The position numbers and the translations under genes were made by a program. A DNA stretch of 5,157 bases from JBGOUJ01 sp041477005 (GTDB lineage Bacteria > Acidobacteriota > Terriglobia > Bryobacterales > JACQDG01): assembly GCA_041477005.1 (NCBI GenBank), contig JBGOUJ010000564.1:1-5157 (forward strand), in the 5' to 3' direction. Below, in pieces: positions 1 to 5,157 of the stretch. The notes below the pieces were generated by a model, which saw only the letters and a list, made by a program, of their open reading frames with translations, was not told the origin of the DNA and did not search any database. The first letter of the stretch is position 1. Each line of letters begins with the position of its first letter.

Positions 1-156
1 CCGATTTCTTCGGTCGACGGCATGACCGCCGAGGTGGTCCACATCCCGGTTCCCCAGCTCACCGAGCTGGCGCGCCAGCTCTCCGAGCTCGACGGCATCG
101 ACGCCGTGCTGTTCGACATCTCCAGCAAGCCGCCTTCGACGATCGAGTGGGAATAA
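1..156 (+). CDS. guaA: GMP synthase (glutamine-hydrolysing), C-terminal fragment
   Basis: Frame 1 is open from the window edge to a TAA at 154-156 and gives the last 51 residues of a protein. The tail DISSKPPSTIEWE is the diagnostic C-terminus of GuaA (E. coli ends DISGKPPATIEWE), and the upstream SSVDGMTAE also matches the family's dimerisation domain. In the family the enzyme is cytosolic and converts XMP, glutamine and ATP to GMP, using an N-terminal class I glutamine amidotransferase domain and an ATP-pyrophosphatase domain. Both of those domains lie outside the window, so only the end of the C-terminal dimerisation domain is seen. The segment between SSVDGMTAE and the tail (VPQLTELARQLSELDGIDAV) is somewhat divergent from the usual 'iSnrIvnEV.gvNRVvYD' pattern but collinear with it. 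The gene is not obviously co-transcribed with the next one, since 58 bases separate them and no clear terminator hairpin is visible. Confidence 0.87.
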   Translation, partial: PISSVDGMTAEVVHIPVPQLTELARQLSELDGIDAVLFDISSKPPSTIEWE

Positions 157-195
157 GCCGACCCGCAACCGTAGGGAGCGGTTCCCATGATAAGA

Positions 196-210
196 TGTAC
201 ATTGAGTACG
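196..210 (+). promoter_or_regulatory. Putative antitoxin autoregulatory operator (TGTACA palindrome)
   Basis: A perfect TGTACA palindrome at 196-201 is followed by a second GTAC at 206-209, nine bases centre to centre, just upstream of the antitoxin ATG at 215. From memory of the family, YefM-type antitoxins bind palindromes with a TGTACA core and repress their own promoter. The position is right for such an operator, but a six-base palindrome is common and the second half-site is imperfect. Assignment is by position and motif only. Confidence 0.35.
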
Positions 211-214
211 CAAT

Positions 215-493
215 ATGGAAACGCTCAAGGTCGGCATGCGAGAATTCCGCGAAAAACTCGCGGACTACATCGAATCAGGCAAGCCTCTGGCCATCACGCG
301 GCACGGCGAGACGCTAGGCTTCTACATTCCGGCGCAAAAACGTAGCCGGCAAGCCCAGCTCGGCGCGATGCGCGCCGCCGCGAAGGACCTGGACGAAATG
401 ATCGCATCCTGGGGAGCGACCGAAGATCAGTTGATGGACGAGTACAAGGAGATCCGCCGGGCGGCCCGCGAGAAGAAGCGGAATGCCAAATAG
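215..493 (+). CDS. Phd/YefM-family type II antitoxin
   Basis: This encodes a complete 92-residue protein. Residues 3-40 (LKVGMREFREKLADYIE, then PLAITRHGETLGFYIP) carry the Phd/YefM fold pattern: a short strand, the 'reF r.kLa.yi' helix, and the 'pl.ItrhG...g..ip' hairpin that forms the dimeric DNA-binding domain. Residues 48-92 are predicted helical and highly charged, as expected for the disordered or helical toxin-binding tail (DEMIASWGATEDQLMDEYKE). In the family the antitoxin neutralises a cognate RNase toxin and represses its own operon. A TGTACA palindrome lies 13 bases before the ATG. No good Shine-Dalgarno is visible. The stop TAG at 491-493 sits inside the overlapping start of a putative toxin (ATG at 483), the usual antitoxin-first arrangement, but that toxin seems to be cut off after a few codons. 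Family assignment is firm; the exact partner is unknown. Confidence 0.85.
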   Translation: METLKVGMREFREKLADYIESGKPLAITRHGETLGFYIPAQKRSRQAQLGAMRAAAKDLDEMIASWGATEDQLMDEYKEIRRAAREKKRNAK

Positions 494-554
494 AGCTCTG
501 GTAGTTGGGGCGGCGGCTTGTGGTATCCCTTTCAACGGGTGTAGGATTACTTGA
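483..554 (+). pseudogene. Remnant 5' end of a PIN-domain toxin gene
   Basis: The ATG at 483 overlaps the antitoxin's last 11 bases, the typical position for a translationally coupled toxin. Its first eight residues, MPNRALVV, match the start usual in PIN-domain (VapC-like) toxins paired with this type of antitoxin, where the next residues are normally D-A-N followed by I/L-L-V-R. Here the frame instead reads GAAACGIPFNGCRIT and stops at TGA 552-554 after 23 codons. The catalytic aspartate of the DAN motif is absent and no other PIN motif appears before the DUF1552 gene at 583. The simplest reading is a toxin gene deleted after its eighth codon. The match is short, so chance resemblance is possible, and a sequencing or assembly error cannot be ruled out. 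Confidence 0.4.
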
Positions 555-570
555 AGCTATCGTGCGGCCT

Positions 571-576
571 GGAGGG
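571..576 (+). promoter_or_regulatory. Shine-Dalgarno deciding the DUF1552 start
   Basis: GGAGGG lies six bases upstream of the ATG at 583, a near-ideal ribosome binding site. It supports that ATG over the in-frame TTG at 505, which would add 26 residues in front of a Tat signal that is already well placed from residue 1. Confidence 0.65.
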
Positions 577-582
577 TTCCGG

Positions 583-1938
583 ATGGCGTCGGCAATTACG
601 AAGCGGAGCAGAGTTTCACGCCGAATCTTTCTGAAGGGACTGACGCTGGCGCAAGCGCCTATCTTTGTCGGTCTGCCCCCGTTGGTGTCGATGTTCGATT
701 CCAGTGGAACCGCCTATGCCGCAGAGCCGGGGACTGTGGTCAAGACCGGGACTCCCATCGAAAACCGTTTCGTGCTGTGGTTCAACGGAAACGGGATCCC
801 GAAAAGGTACTGGATTCCCAGCGAAACGGGCCCCAACTACGAAATGACCTCCTGCCTGAGCCCGCTGGCTCGTTTTCGCAACGATATCCATGTCATCACC
901 GGGCTGGACAACGCGGCGGGCGCGGTGGGCAGCGGCGGCAACCATCCGCAGTCGATGAGCGGGTTGATGAGCTGCACACCCTACAGCGGCCGCGGAGCTG
1001 GAGGGCCGTCGGTCGATCAGGTCATCGCCCGCAAGAGCGGCGGCGAATACCGGTTCCGCTCGCTGCAGATCGGGGTTTCCCAGGAGTCCCACGGCGGCTC
1101 CATCCAGAGAAACATGAGCTGGGCGGGGATGGATCGGGCCTTGCCTCCCGAGGAGATCCCGCACAAGCTGTTTGACCGAATCTTCGGCGGCCACGAGGAA
1201 GGGTGGGTGGACCGGAAGCGAAGCATCCTGGACGCTGTTCAGGGCGACGCGGCCGCCCTCAAGAAAAAGCTTCCACGGGAAGATTCGCTGCGCGTCGAGG
1301 AGCATCTGTCGGGAATACGCGACCTCGAGCGCACGGTTACGAGTCTGCCGCCGCAGTACCGGCAGGTGGATCCGCCCGAATACGATGGCGAAATGAAGGA
1401 CTGGCCCCGCGTGGCCAAGATTCAGAGCGACCTGCTCGCCTACGCGCTGGTCACGCGCCAGACCCGCGTGGCTTCCTACATGCTGACCAAGTGCCAGGGT
1501 CTGGCCCGGTTCCCGTGGCTCGGCTACACGACCGCCCGCCACCACGATTACACCCATCGGGACGGCCTCGCACCCGGCGCCGACGGGGCCGCCGGCCAGC
1601 GCATTTTGCGGGACATCTGCCGCTGGCACGTGGAGGAGTTCGCCTATCTGGTGGCCAAGCTGAAGTCCATTCCGGAGGGCGACGGGACCCTGCTCGATCA
1701 CTGCTGCCTTGTATTCGTCCACGAGCACGCCGAGGCCAATATTCACAAGAACAACGGCCTGGCCATGGTCGTCGCCGGCCACGCCGCCGGCCATGCGGGA
1801 CGGCTCACCACCGGCCGGCACAGCCGCATGACCGGCACAGTCGGGGACCTCTACCTCACGCTGGCGGATGACCTTTTCGACGCCGGGCTGGGATCTTTCC
1901 CCACTGCCGGCAAGAAGCTCACGGGGTTGGTGGCGTAG
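583..1938 (+). CDS. DUF1552 (HXXSHH-family) protein, Tat-exported
   Basis: The 451-residue protein has a canonical twin-arginine signal: SRRIFLK at residues 12-18, a hydrophobic stretch near 20-38, and an A-Y-A cleavage site before residue 47. It is therefore probably exported folded to the periplasm. The mature part follows the DUF1552 (Pfam 'HXXSHH') pattern: NRFVLWFNGNGIPKRYWIP (61-79), HVITGLDNAAG (103-113), GNHPQSMSGLMSC (119-131), GPSVDQVIA (141-149), and a C-terminal block with RWHVEEFAYLVAKLKSIPEGDGTLLDH (347-373) and the GRHSR segment near 411. The name-giving motif is degenerate, H-D-Y-T-H-R at 321-326. The molecular function of the family is unknown. In Planctomycetota and Acidobacteriota it often sits beside DUF1592/1588/1587 cytochrome-like genes. 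Here the upstream neighbours are guaA and an antitoxin, and the downstream neighbour is antiparallel, so it stands alone. The ATG at 583 was chosen for its GGAGGG ribosome binding site; an in-frame TTG at 505 is the only longer alternative seen. Confidence 0.88.
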   Translation: MASAITKRSRVSRRIFLKGLTLAQAPIFVGLPPLVSMFDSSGTAYAAEPGTVVKTGTPIENRFVLWFNGNGIPKRYWIPSETGPNYEMTSCLSPLARFRNDIHVITGLDNAAGAVGSGGNHPQSMSGLMSCTPYSGRGAGGPSVDQVIARKSGGEYRFRSLQIGVSQESHGGSIQRNMSWAGMDRALPPEEIPHKLFDRIFGGHEEGWVDRKRSILDAVQGDAAALKKKLPREDSLRVEEHLSGIRDLERTVTSLPPQYRQVDPPEYDGEMKDWPRVAKIQSDLLAYALVTRQTRVASYMLTKCQGLARFPWLGYTTARHHDYTHRDGLAPGADGAAGQRILRDICRWHVEEFAYLVAKLKSIPEGDGTLLDHCCLVFVHEHAEANIHKNNGLAMVVAGHAAGHAGRLTTGRHSRMTGTVGDLYLTLADDLFDAGLGSFPTAGKKLTGLVA

Positions 1939-1986
1939 AGATCCTCTGCCGGATCGCGCCTCTCGCGGCATTCCGCTCAACCGGCA

Positions 1987-2337
1987 CTACTTCTCACGGA
2001 ACCAGTGCCCCGGTTCGGAACTTTGCATAAATTCGAACACTGCCCCATCCCGAAGAATAAAGACCACACGTACCGTGTCGGTCGCCTGAAACGGTCCAAG
2101 GAGAACATCCGAGCCCTCGATAGCGCGGTCCAGATCATCCACGCGAAAAGCGATGTGCGGCATGTCCCGCACGGGTCCGTGGACTGGACTGTCCGGCTCG
2201 AAACGCAAATACTCCACCTTGTGCGGATGCCGCGCCGGGTCGGTAACCCAGACCCTGGTTGCGGCCACCCACATCTCGTGCGGCTGTTTTTCTTCAACAG
2301 GAATCCCGACGTGATCGAAAACGCGTGCGGCAGGCAT
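1987..2337 (-). CDS. Small VOC (glyoxalase/bleomycin-resistance fold) protein
   Basis: The 116-residue protein has two beta-alpha-beta-beta-beta halves typical of the vicinal oxygen chelate fold. Half one opens with RVFDHVGIPV (residues 5-14) and half two with MPHIAFRVDDLDRAI (59-73), ending in VVFILRDGAVFEFMQ (91-105). Candidate metal ligands in the usual positions are H9, E42 (VEYLRF), H61 and E102. Members include glyoxalases, extradiol dioxygenases and antibiotic-binding proteins; nothing here fixes the substrate. It is at the short end for a single VOC unit. The ATG at 2337 was chosen because the first VOC strand begins directly after it. An in-frame ATG at 2394 would add 19 residues with no family resemblance, and neither start has a good Shine-Dalgarno. 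The gene lies 114 bp downstream of the LRR pair on the same strand and converges with the DUF1552 gene. It could be read from the LRR operon or from its own promoter. Confidence 0.78.
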   Translation of the reverse strand: MPAARVFDHVGIPVEEKQPHEMWVAATRVWVTDPARHPHKVEYLRFEPDSPVHGPVRDMPHIAFRVDDLDRAIEGSDVLLGPFQATDTVRVVFILRDGAVFEFMQSSEPGHWFREK

Positions 2338-2389
2338 CAACGTATTATCCGGGATTTTCCACCGGCTTGCCGGCAGTATACACCCATCC

Positions 2390-2405
2390 GGCATTCCGGA
2401 AGGCC
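2390..2405. repeat. Near-perfect 16-bp palindrome in the LRR-VOC gap
   Basis: GGCATTCCGGAAGGCC is symmetric except for one A/G mismatch pair, and lies between the VOC gene and the LRR gene upstream of it. A second, smaller inverted repeat (CCGGC-TT-GCCGG) is at 2362-2373. There is no T-tract on either strand, so this is not a standard intrinsic terminator. It could be an operator upstream of the VOC gene, or chance in GC-rich DNA. Confidence 0.3.
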
Positions 2406-2451
2406 GGGATACTTCGTGAGAAACGTGGCCGCCTCGTAAGATCGCGGCGCT

Positions 2452-3342
2452 TCACTCCCACAGTACCTGACAATCCGGCCTTTGCTGCCGTAGCTGCGCC
2501 ACGGCGTCTTTGCTGACACGCGTGCCGTACAGGTCCACCCAGCGGAGGCTCTTCCAGGAAGCCAGATGGGCGAGGGCTTCGTCGTCGATCCGCGGGCAAT
2601 TCTCCAGGTTCAGGCGTTCGAGTTTCGGGAGGGTCTTGAGGATGGCCAGACCACGCGAGGGAAATTTGGCGTAACCGAGCCTCAGCTCGCGCAATTCTTT
2701 CAGCGAGGCGATAGCCTCGAGCTCGGTGTCGTCCAGGGTCAGGCCGGAACGCTGGCCGCCTCCAGCAAATCTCCCGCCGCCCAGATCCAGGCGCTCCAGC
2801 CCAGTTATCTGCCGAATGGATTGAAATCCGACCTCGGTAATCCGGTCTTCGCCGACCGCGAGTTCTTTCAGCTTCGGCGCCGTAGATAGCGCATCCAGGC
2901 TGAAATCCAGGGCGTCGGTAACCGAGATGTCCAGCACCTCGAGCTCGGGCAGCACGGCGGCAGCGGCGACCGTGTTATCCCCGACCCTGGTGCCGCGCAG
3001 GCTCAGACGCTTGAGGCGCTTCCATTCCTTGATAGCCGCCTGACCCTCGTCGCCGACCCGCTCGGCAAACGTCAGGTTCACCTCAACGAGGCTGTGCGCC
3101 CCCTTCAAATGCAGAATTCCCCGGTCGGTAATGCGCGTGAAGCTGAGGTCCAAGCGTTCAAGCTGCGGCAGCCGGGCCAGCTCCACGAGGTCCGAATCGC
3201 TGACCCAGCTTGCCCGCAGATTCACCCCCACAACATTGCCGCCGGGGTCGCGCTCGATGCGGCCGCCGTACGCTGTGACCCAGCTCAGATCCGCGGCCGG
3301 CGCCGACGCCACACAGGCCAGCAGCAATAAGGCGAGCTTCAT
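2452..3342 (-). CDS. Secreted leucine-rich-repeat protein
   Basis: The 296-residue protein starts with a Sec signal peptide (K2, hydrophobic residues 3-14, cleavage likely in the APAAD region at 14-18). The mature part opens with an N-cap, WVTAYGGRIERDPGGNVVGV (21-40), followed by about nine LRR units from residue 53, mostly 24 residues with the pattern L..L..L.L..T.VTD.GL. One unit is expanded by a Gly-rich insertion at 188-205. The last unit ends in the C-cap RPDCQVLWE (288-296). Such curved solenoids normally bind proteins or other ligands; no catalytic motif is seen and the ligand is unknown. The start ATG lies ten bases after the stop of the upstream LRR gene with GAGGGA overlapping that stop, so translation is probably coupled. 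Its N-cap and C-cap match those of the second LRR domain of the neighbour, indicating paralogy. Confidence 0.88.
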   Translation of the reverse strand: MKLALLLLACVASAPAADLSWVTAYGGRIERDPGGNVVGVNLRASWVSDSDLVELARLPQLERLDLSFTRITDRGILHLKGAHSLVEVNLTFAERVGDEGQAAIKEWKRLKRLSLRGTRVGDNTVAAAAVLPELEVLDISVTDALDFSLDALSTAPKLKELAVGEDRITEVGFQSIRQITGLERLDLGGGRFAGGGQRSGLTLDDTELEAIASLKELRELRLGYAKFPSRGLAILKTLPKLERLNLENCPRIDDEALAHLASWKSLRWVDLYGTRVSKDAVAQLRQQRPDCQVLWE

Positions 3343-3355
3343 GACCGATCCCTCA
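3343..3355 (-). promoter_or_regulatory. Stop-overlapping Shine-Dalgarno linking the two LRR genes
   Basis: Read on the minus strand the junction is TGAGGGATCGGTCATG: the upstream stop TGA, a GAGGGA ribosome binding site that uses the last two bases of the stop, six bases, then the ATG at 3342. This supports both the start of the 296-residue protein and translational coupling within an operon. Confidence 0.7.
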
Positions 3356-5157
3356 AATACCCCGCCGGTGGAGCGAGTCCCGGTCGAAAACGATTTGGCA
3401 GCCCGGCAGCGCGGACTTGAGCTGCTCGAAGCCTTTTTCGGACACCAGGGTGTGATACAGGTCCAGAGATTTCAGCGCGCGCATCGACCCCAGCGAGGCG
3501 ACGCCCGCGTCCGTGACGGCCGTGCTGTCGAGCACCAACTCGCGCAGGTTCGGCAGCGAGCGAAGAAGTTCGAGCGCCTTGTCCGTCACCGTTGTGTAGT
3601 TCAGCTTGAGGACGGCGAGATTCTTCAGCTCGGCGATGGGCTTCAGCCCCGCATCGGTGACTCGGGTTCGGATCAGCTCCAGGCGCTCCAGGTTCTGAAG
3701 CGTGCGCAGGTGTTCGAGGCCTTTATCGGTGAAGCGGCAATAATTGAGCCGCAGCTCCCGCAACGAGGTGAAGGCGCCCAGTTGGCGCAGTCCATCGTCG
3801 CCGATGTCGGCGCCCCGCAGGTCCAGGCCGCGAAGCCGCGTCAGTTTGGCCAGGTGCGCCAGGCCCTGGTCGGACACGTCTGTATCGCTGAGAACCAGCC
3901 GCTCCAGACTGCCTACCGCGGCCAGAAGGGCCAGAGCGTCATCGTCGGTTCGCGTTGCATTGAGGTCCAGGTCCGCCAGAGCGGGAAGCGCCTTCAGATG
4001 ACCGAGCCCCTCCCCGCGGACACGCGTTTGGCCGAGGTTCAACGTTTTGAGCTGCCGCAGGCCGGCCAGATGAATCAACCCGCGGTCGGAAACACCCGTA
4101 CTGCTGAGGTTCAGCTCCGCCAGGCCCTGCAGCTTGCCAATCGGCTCGAGCGCGGCGTCGCTGACGTCCGTCGCCTGGAGGTCCAGCCTCTGGAGCGCGC
4201 CGAGCGGCGCCAGGGAGGCCATCTGAGAATCTGTAATACCTGTGCGGGCCAGCGAGACGGCCTGCAGGCGCCCGCCGGCGAAGTCCGCTTTTCCGCCGAG
4301 TGAACGAACCCAAGCGGCGATGGCCTTCTCGCCGGTCCCAGCCGGGCGATCCGGCCCGCGGGGACCCGCCGGGGGCGGCGATGAGTCGAGGAACGTCACC
4401 AGGCAGTTCGGGCGCGCCGCGAGGAGGTCGGCCACCCCGGCGCGGGTTACGCCGCTGTAACGGAGGTCCACGGCCGCCAGATCCGGAAGCTGCTTCAGCT
4501 TGGCCAGGCTGGCGTTGGTGATTTGGGTGCGATACAGGTTCAACTCCCGCAAGCTCCGGAACCGGACCAGGATGTCGACCCCGGCGTCGGTCACGTCGGC
4601 GCCTTGCAGGCTCAGCTTGCGCAGCGCGGTCATGTCGCGCAGATACTCCAGGCCGTGATCGGTCATCTTGACGCCGGTGAGGTCCAGGTCCTCGAGGCGG
4701 GTCAAGTTTCGGATGTGCTGCAGGCCGGCCTCGGTCACGAGGGTTCCCGCCAGGCTGAGCCGGGTCAGATCCTTCATTCCTTCCAGCGCTTGCATCGCCG
4801 GGTCGCCGACGTAGGACCAGGTGAGATCCAGCGCCCGCAAGTTGACGAAAGGAGCCAGCGTTTCCGCCTTCCGGATCTTGGTGGAAGCCAGCCGCAGCTC
4901 TTTCAACTGGGTCAGATCCTTCATCCGGGCCCAGCCGGCGTCGGCGATGTCGATGTCCGGCAGATCGTGGAGGCTGACGGAGAATTTTTCCAGCTTCTTG
5001 AAGTTAGCCAGATATTGGAAAGACTCATCAGAGAAGGGGGCCTTGACGTCGCTCAGCGGGCTGTAAGTGCGCGAATAGATGTACAGCTCGCGCAGTTCCG
5101 TGAGCCCGCTGATGTGCTCCAGCTCTTTGGGCGTGGTTGGGGCGCCGAAGAGGTCCA
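3353..5157 (-). CDS. Two-domain leucine-rich-repeat protein, 5' end outside window
   Basis: The minus-strand frame stays open from the right edge to a TGA at 3353-3355, giving 600 visible residues. The first in-frame ATG is at 4924, but LRR-like sequence (ELEHISGLTELRELYIYS at 11-28) precedes it, so the true start lies beyond the window. Visible domains are LRR array 1 at about 1-257, ending in the cap ARPNCLVTFLD (247-257); a Pro/Gly linker at 258-277; an N-cap with WVRSLGGKADFAGGRLQAV (282-300); then LRR array 2 with eleven uninterrupted 24-residue units (313-576) and the cap ALPGCQIVFD (582-591). The repeats follow L..L..L.L..T.VTD.GL, the type abundant in Planctomycetota and Acidobacteriota. 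No catalytic motif is visible. Location is uncertain because the N-terminus is missing, but the signal peptide on the coupled downstream paralogue suggests export. A cytochrome or other domain could precede the repeats outside the window. Confidence 0.87.
   Translation of the reverse strand, partial: DLFGAPTTPKELEHISGLTELRELYIYSRTYSPLSDVKAPFSDESFQYLANFKKLEKFSVSLHDLPDIDIADAGWARMKDLTQLKELRLASTKIRKAETLAPFVNLRALDLTWSYVGDPAMQALEGMKDLTRLSLAGTLVTEAGLQHIRNLTRLEDLDLTGVKMTDHGLEYLRDMTALRKLSLQGADVTDAGVDILVRFRSLRELNLYRTQITNASLAKLKQLPDLAAVDLRYSGVTRAGVADLLAARPNCLVTFLDSSPPPAGPRGPDRPAGTGEKAIAAWVRSLGGKADFAGGRLQAVSLARTGITDSQMASLAPLGALQRLDLQATDVSDAALEPIGKLQGLAELNLSSTGVSDRGLIHLAGLRQLKTLNLGQTRVRGEGLGHLKALPALADLDLNATRTDDDALALLAAVGSLERLVLSDTDVSDQGLAHLAKLTRLRGLDLRGADIGDDGLRQLGAFTSLRELRLNYCRFTDKGLEHLRTLQNLERLELIRTRVTDAGLKPIAELKNLAVLKLNYTTVTDKALELLRSLPNLRELVLDSTAVTDAGVASLGSMRALKSLDLYHTLVSEKGFEQLKSALPGCQIVFDRDSLHRRGI
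3428..4219 (-). repeat. 72-bp tandem periodicity encoding eleven 24-residue LRRs
   Basis: Residues 313-576 of the large LRR protein divide into eleven consecutive units of exactly 24 residues with no insertion or deletion, which is 792 bp with a 72-bp period. On the plus strand it shows as recurring 'aggtccag'/'aggttcag' blocks, the complement of the Leu-Asp-Leu or Leu-Asn-Leu codons. Units differ clearly in sequence, so this is an old protein-level repeat kept under selection rather than a recent DNA duplication. Confidence 0.85.
4325..4384 (-). other. Pro/Gly linker between two LRR domains
   Basis: Residues 258-277 of the large LRR protein (SSPPPAGPRGPDRPAGTGEK) lack the LRR pattern and are rich in Pro, Gly and charged residues. 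They lie directly after a complete C-cap and before a new N-cap, so they are a flexible connector between two independent solenoids. The DNA here is locally very GC-rich. Confidence 0.7.

Noticed and set aside
507..545. Residual PIN sequence 'LGRR' in the +1 frame after the toxin stub
   Set aside because: Some PIN toxins read V-L-G-R-R a few residues after the DAN motif, but the following residues (LVVSLSTGVGLLEA) do not continue the family pattern, so four residues are most likely chance.
518..547. Possible promoter TTGTGG - 18 bp - TAGGAT before the DUF1552 gene
   Set aside because: The -35 matches only three of six consensus bases and the -10 four of six. That is too weak to annotate in a GC-rich genome with poorly known promoters.
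505..582. TTG at 505 as the start of the DUF1552 protein
   Set aside because: It would add 26 unrelated residues before a complete Tat signal and overlaps the toxin remnant. The ATG at 583 has a GGAGGG site at ideal spacing.
1935..1968. Small hairpins in the convergent gap (AGAG-ATC-CTCT at 1937-1947; CGCG-CCTCT-CGCG at 1955-1967) as a bidirectional terminator
   Set aside because: The stems are only four strong pairs and neither is followed by a T-tract on either strand. The location is plausible but the structure is weak.
616..1980. Long minus-strand open frame (454 codons) opposite the DUF1552 gene
   Set aside because: It lies antisense to a gene with clear family motifs. Its translation is rich in R, A, G and V with no recognisable domain, which is usual for the shadow frame of a GC-rich gene.
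3313..3342. Lipobox LLAC in the signal of the 296-residue LRR protein
   Set aside because: Cys10 would leave a signal of only nine residues, too short for a lipoprotein. The A-P-A-A region at 14-17 gives a normal Sec cleavage site.
3131..4303. Long plus-strand open frame (390 codons) across both LRR genes
   Set aside because: It spans the junction of two real minus-strand genes. Its repeated 'evQ.....Q' pattern is just the reverse complement of the LRR periodicity.
2452..5157. CRISPR-like or satellite array suggested by the recurring 72-bp blocks
   Set aside because: The period is a multiple of three, in frame with clear LRR proteins, and units diverge throughout, with no identical repeats separated by unique spacers.

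Overview
The window reads as a piece of a GC-rich bacterial chromosome. Three traits fit an Acidobacteriota genome best, in the Bryobacterales/Solibacter sense: a Tat-exported DUF1552 protein, arrays of 24-residue leucine-rich repeats (LRRs) of the 'L..L..L.L..T.VTD.GL' type, and a Phd/YefM-type antitoxin. Planctomycetota and Verrucomicrobiota share several of these traits and cannot be excluded. The taxonomic call is an inference; no rRNA or other decisive marker is present.

Left part, plus strand. The window opens inside the last 51 codons of a GMP synthase gene (guaA), recognised by its diagnostic C-terminus. After 58 bases comes a complete 92-residue Phd/YefM-like antitoxin with a TGTACA palindrome just upstream of its start. 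An overlapping ATG begins what looks like the first eight codons of a PIN-type toxin (MPNRALVV), after which the family resemblance stops. The antitoxin therefore appears to be orphaned. Next is a 451-residue DUF1552 protein with a canonical Tat signal. Its start is best placed at the ATG at 583, behind a GGAGGG ribosome binding site.

Right part, minus strand. A two-gene LRR operon enters from the right edge. The upstream gene is incomplete: 600 codons are visible and its start lies outside the window. It contains two LRR domains joined by a Pro/Gly linker. The second domain has eleven uninterrupted 24-residue repeats, an exact 72-bp periodicity over 792 bp. Ten bases after its stop, with a Shine-Dalgarno overlapping the stop codon, a 296-residue secreted LRR protein begins. 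It has the same N-cap and C-cap as the LRR domains of its neighbour, so the locus looks like three related LRR modules made by duplication. After a further 114 bp comes a short VOC (glyoxalase/bleomycin-resistance fold) protein on the same strand. It converges tail to tail with the DUF1552 gene across a 48-bp gap.

No mobile element, CRISPR array, tRNA or rRNA is visible. No gene-free stretch exceeds 300 bases. The unusual points are the LRR module duplication, the toxin stub behind an intact antitoxin, and a solitary DUF1552 gene without its usual DUF1592/DUF1588-type partner.
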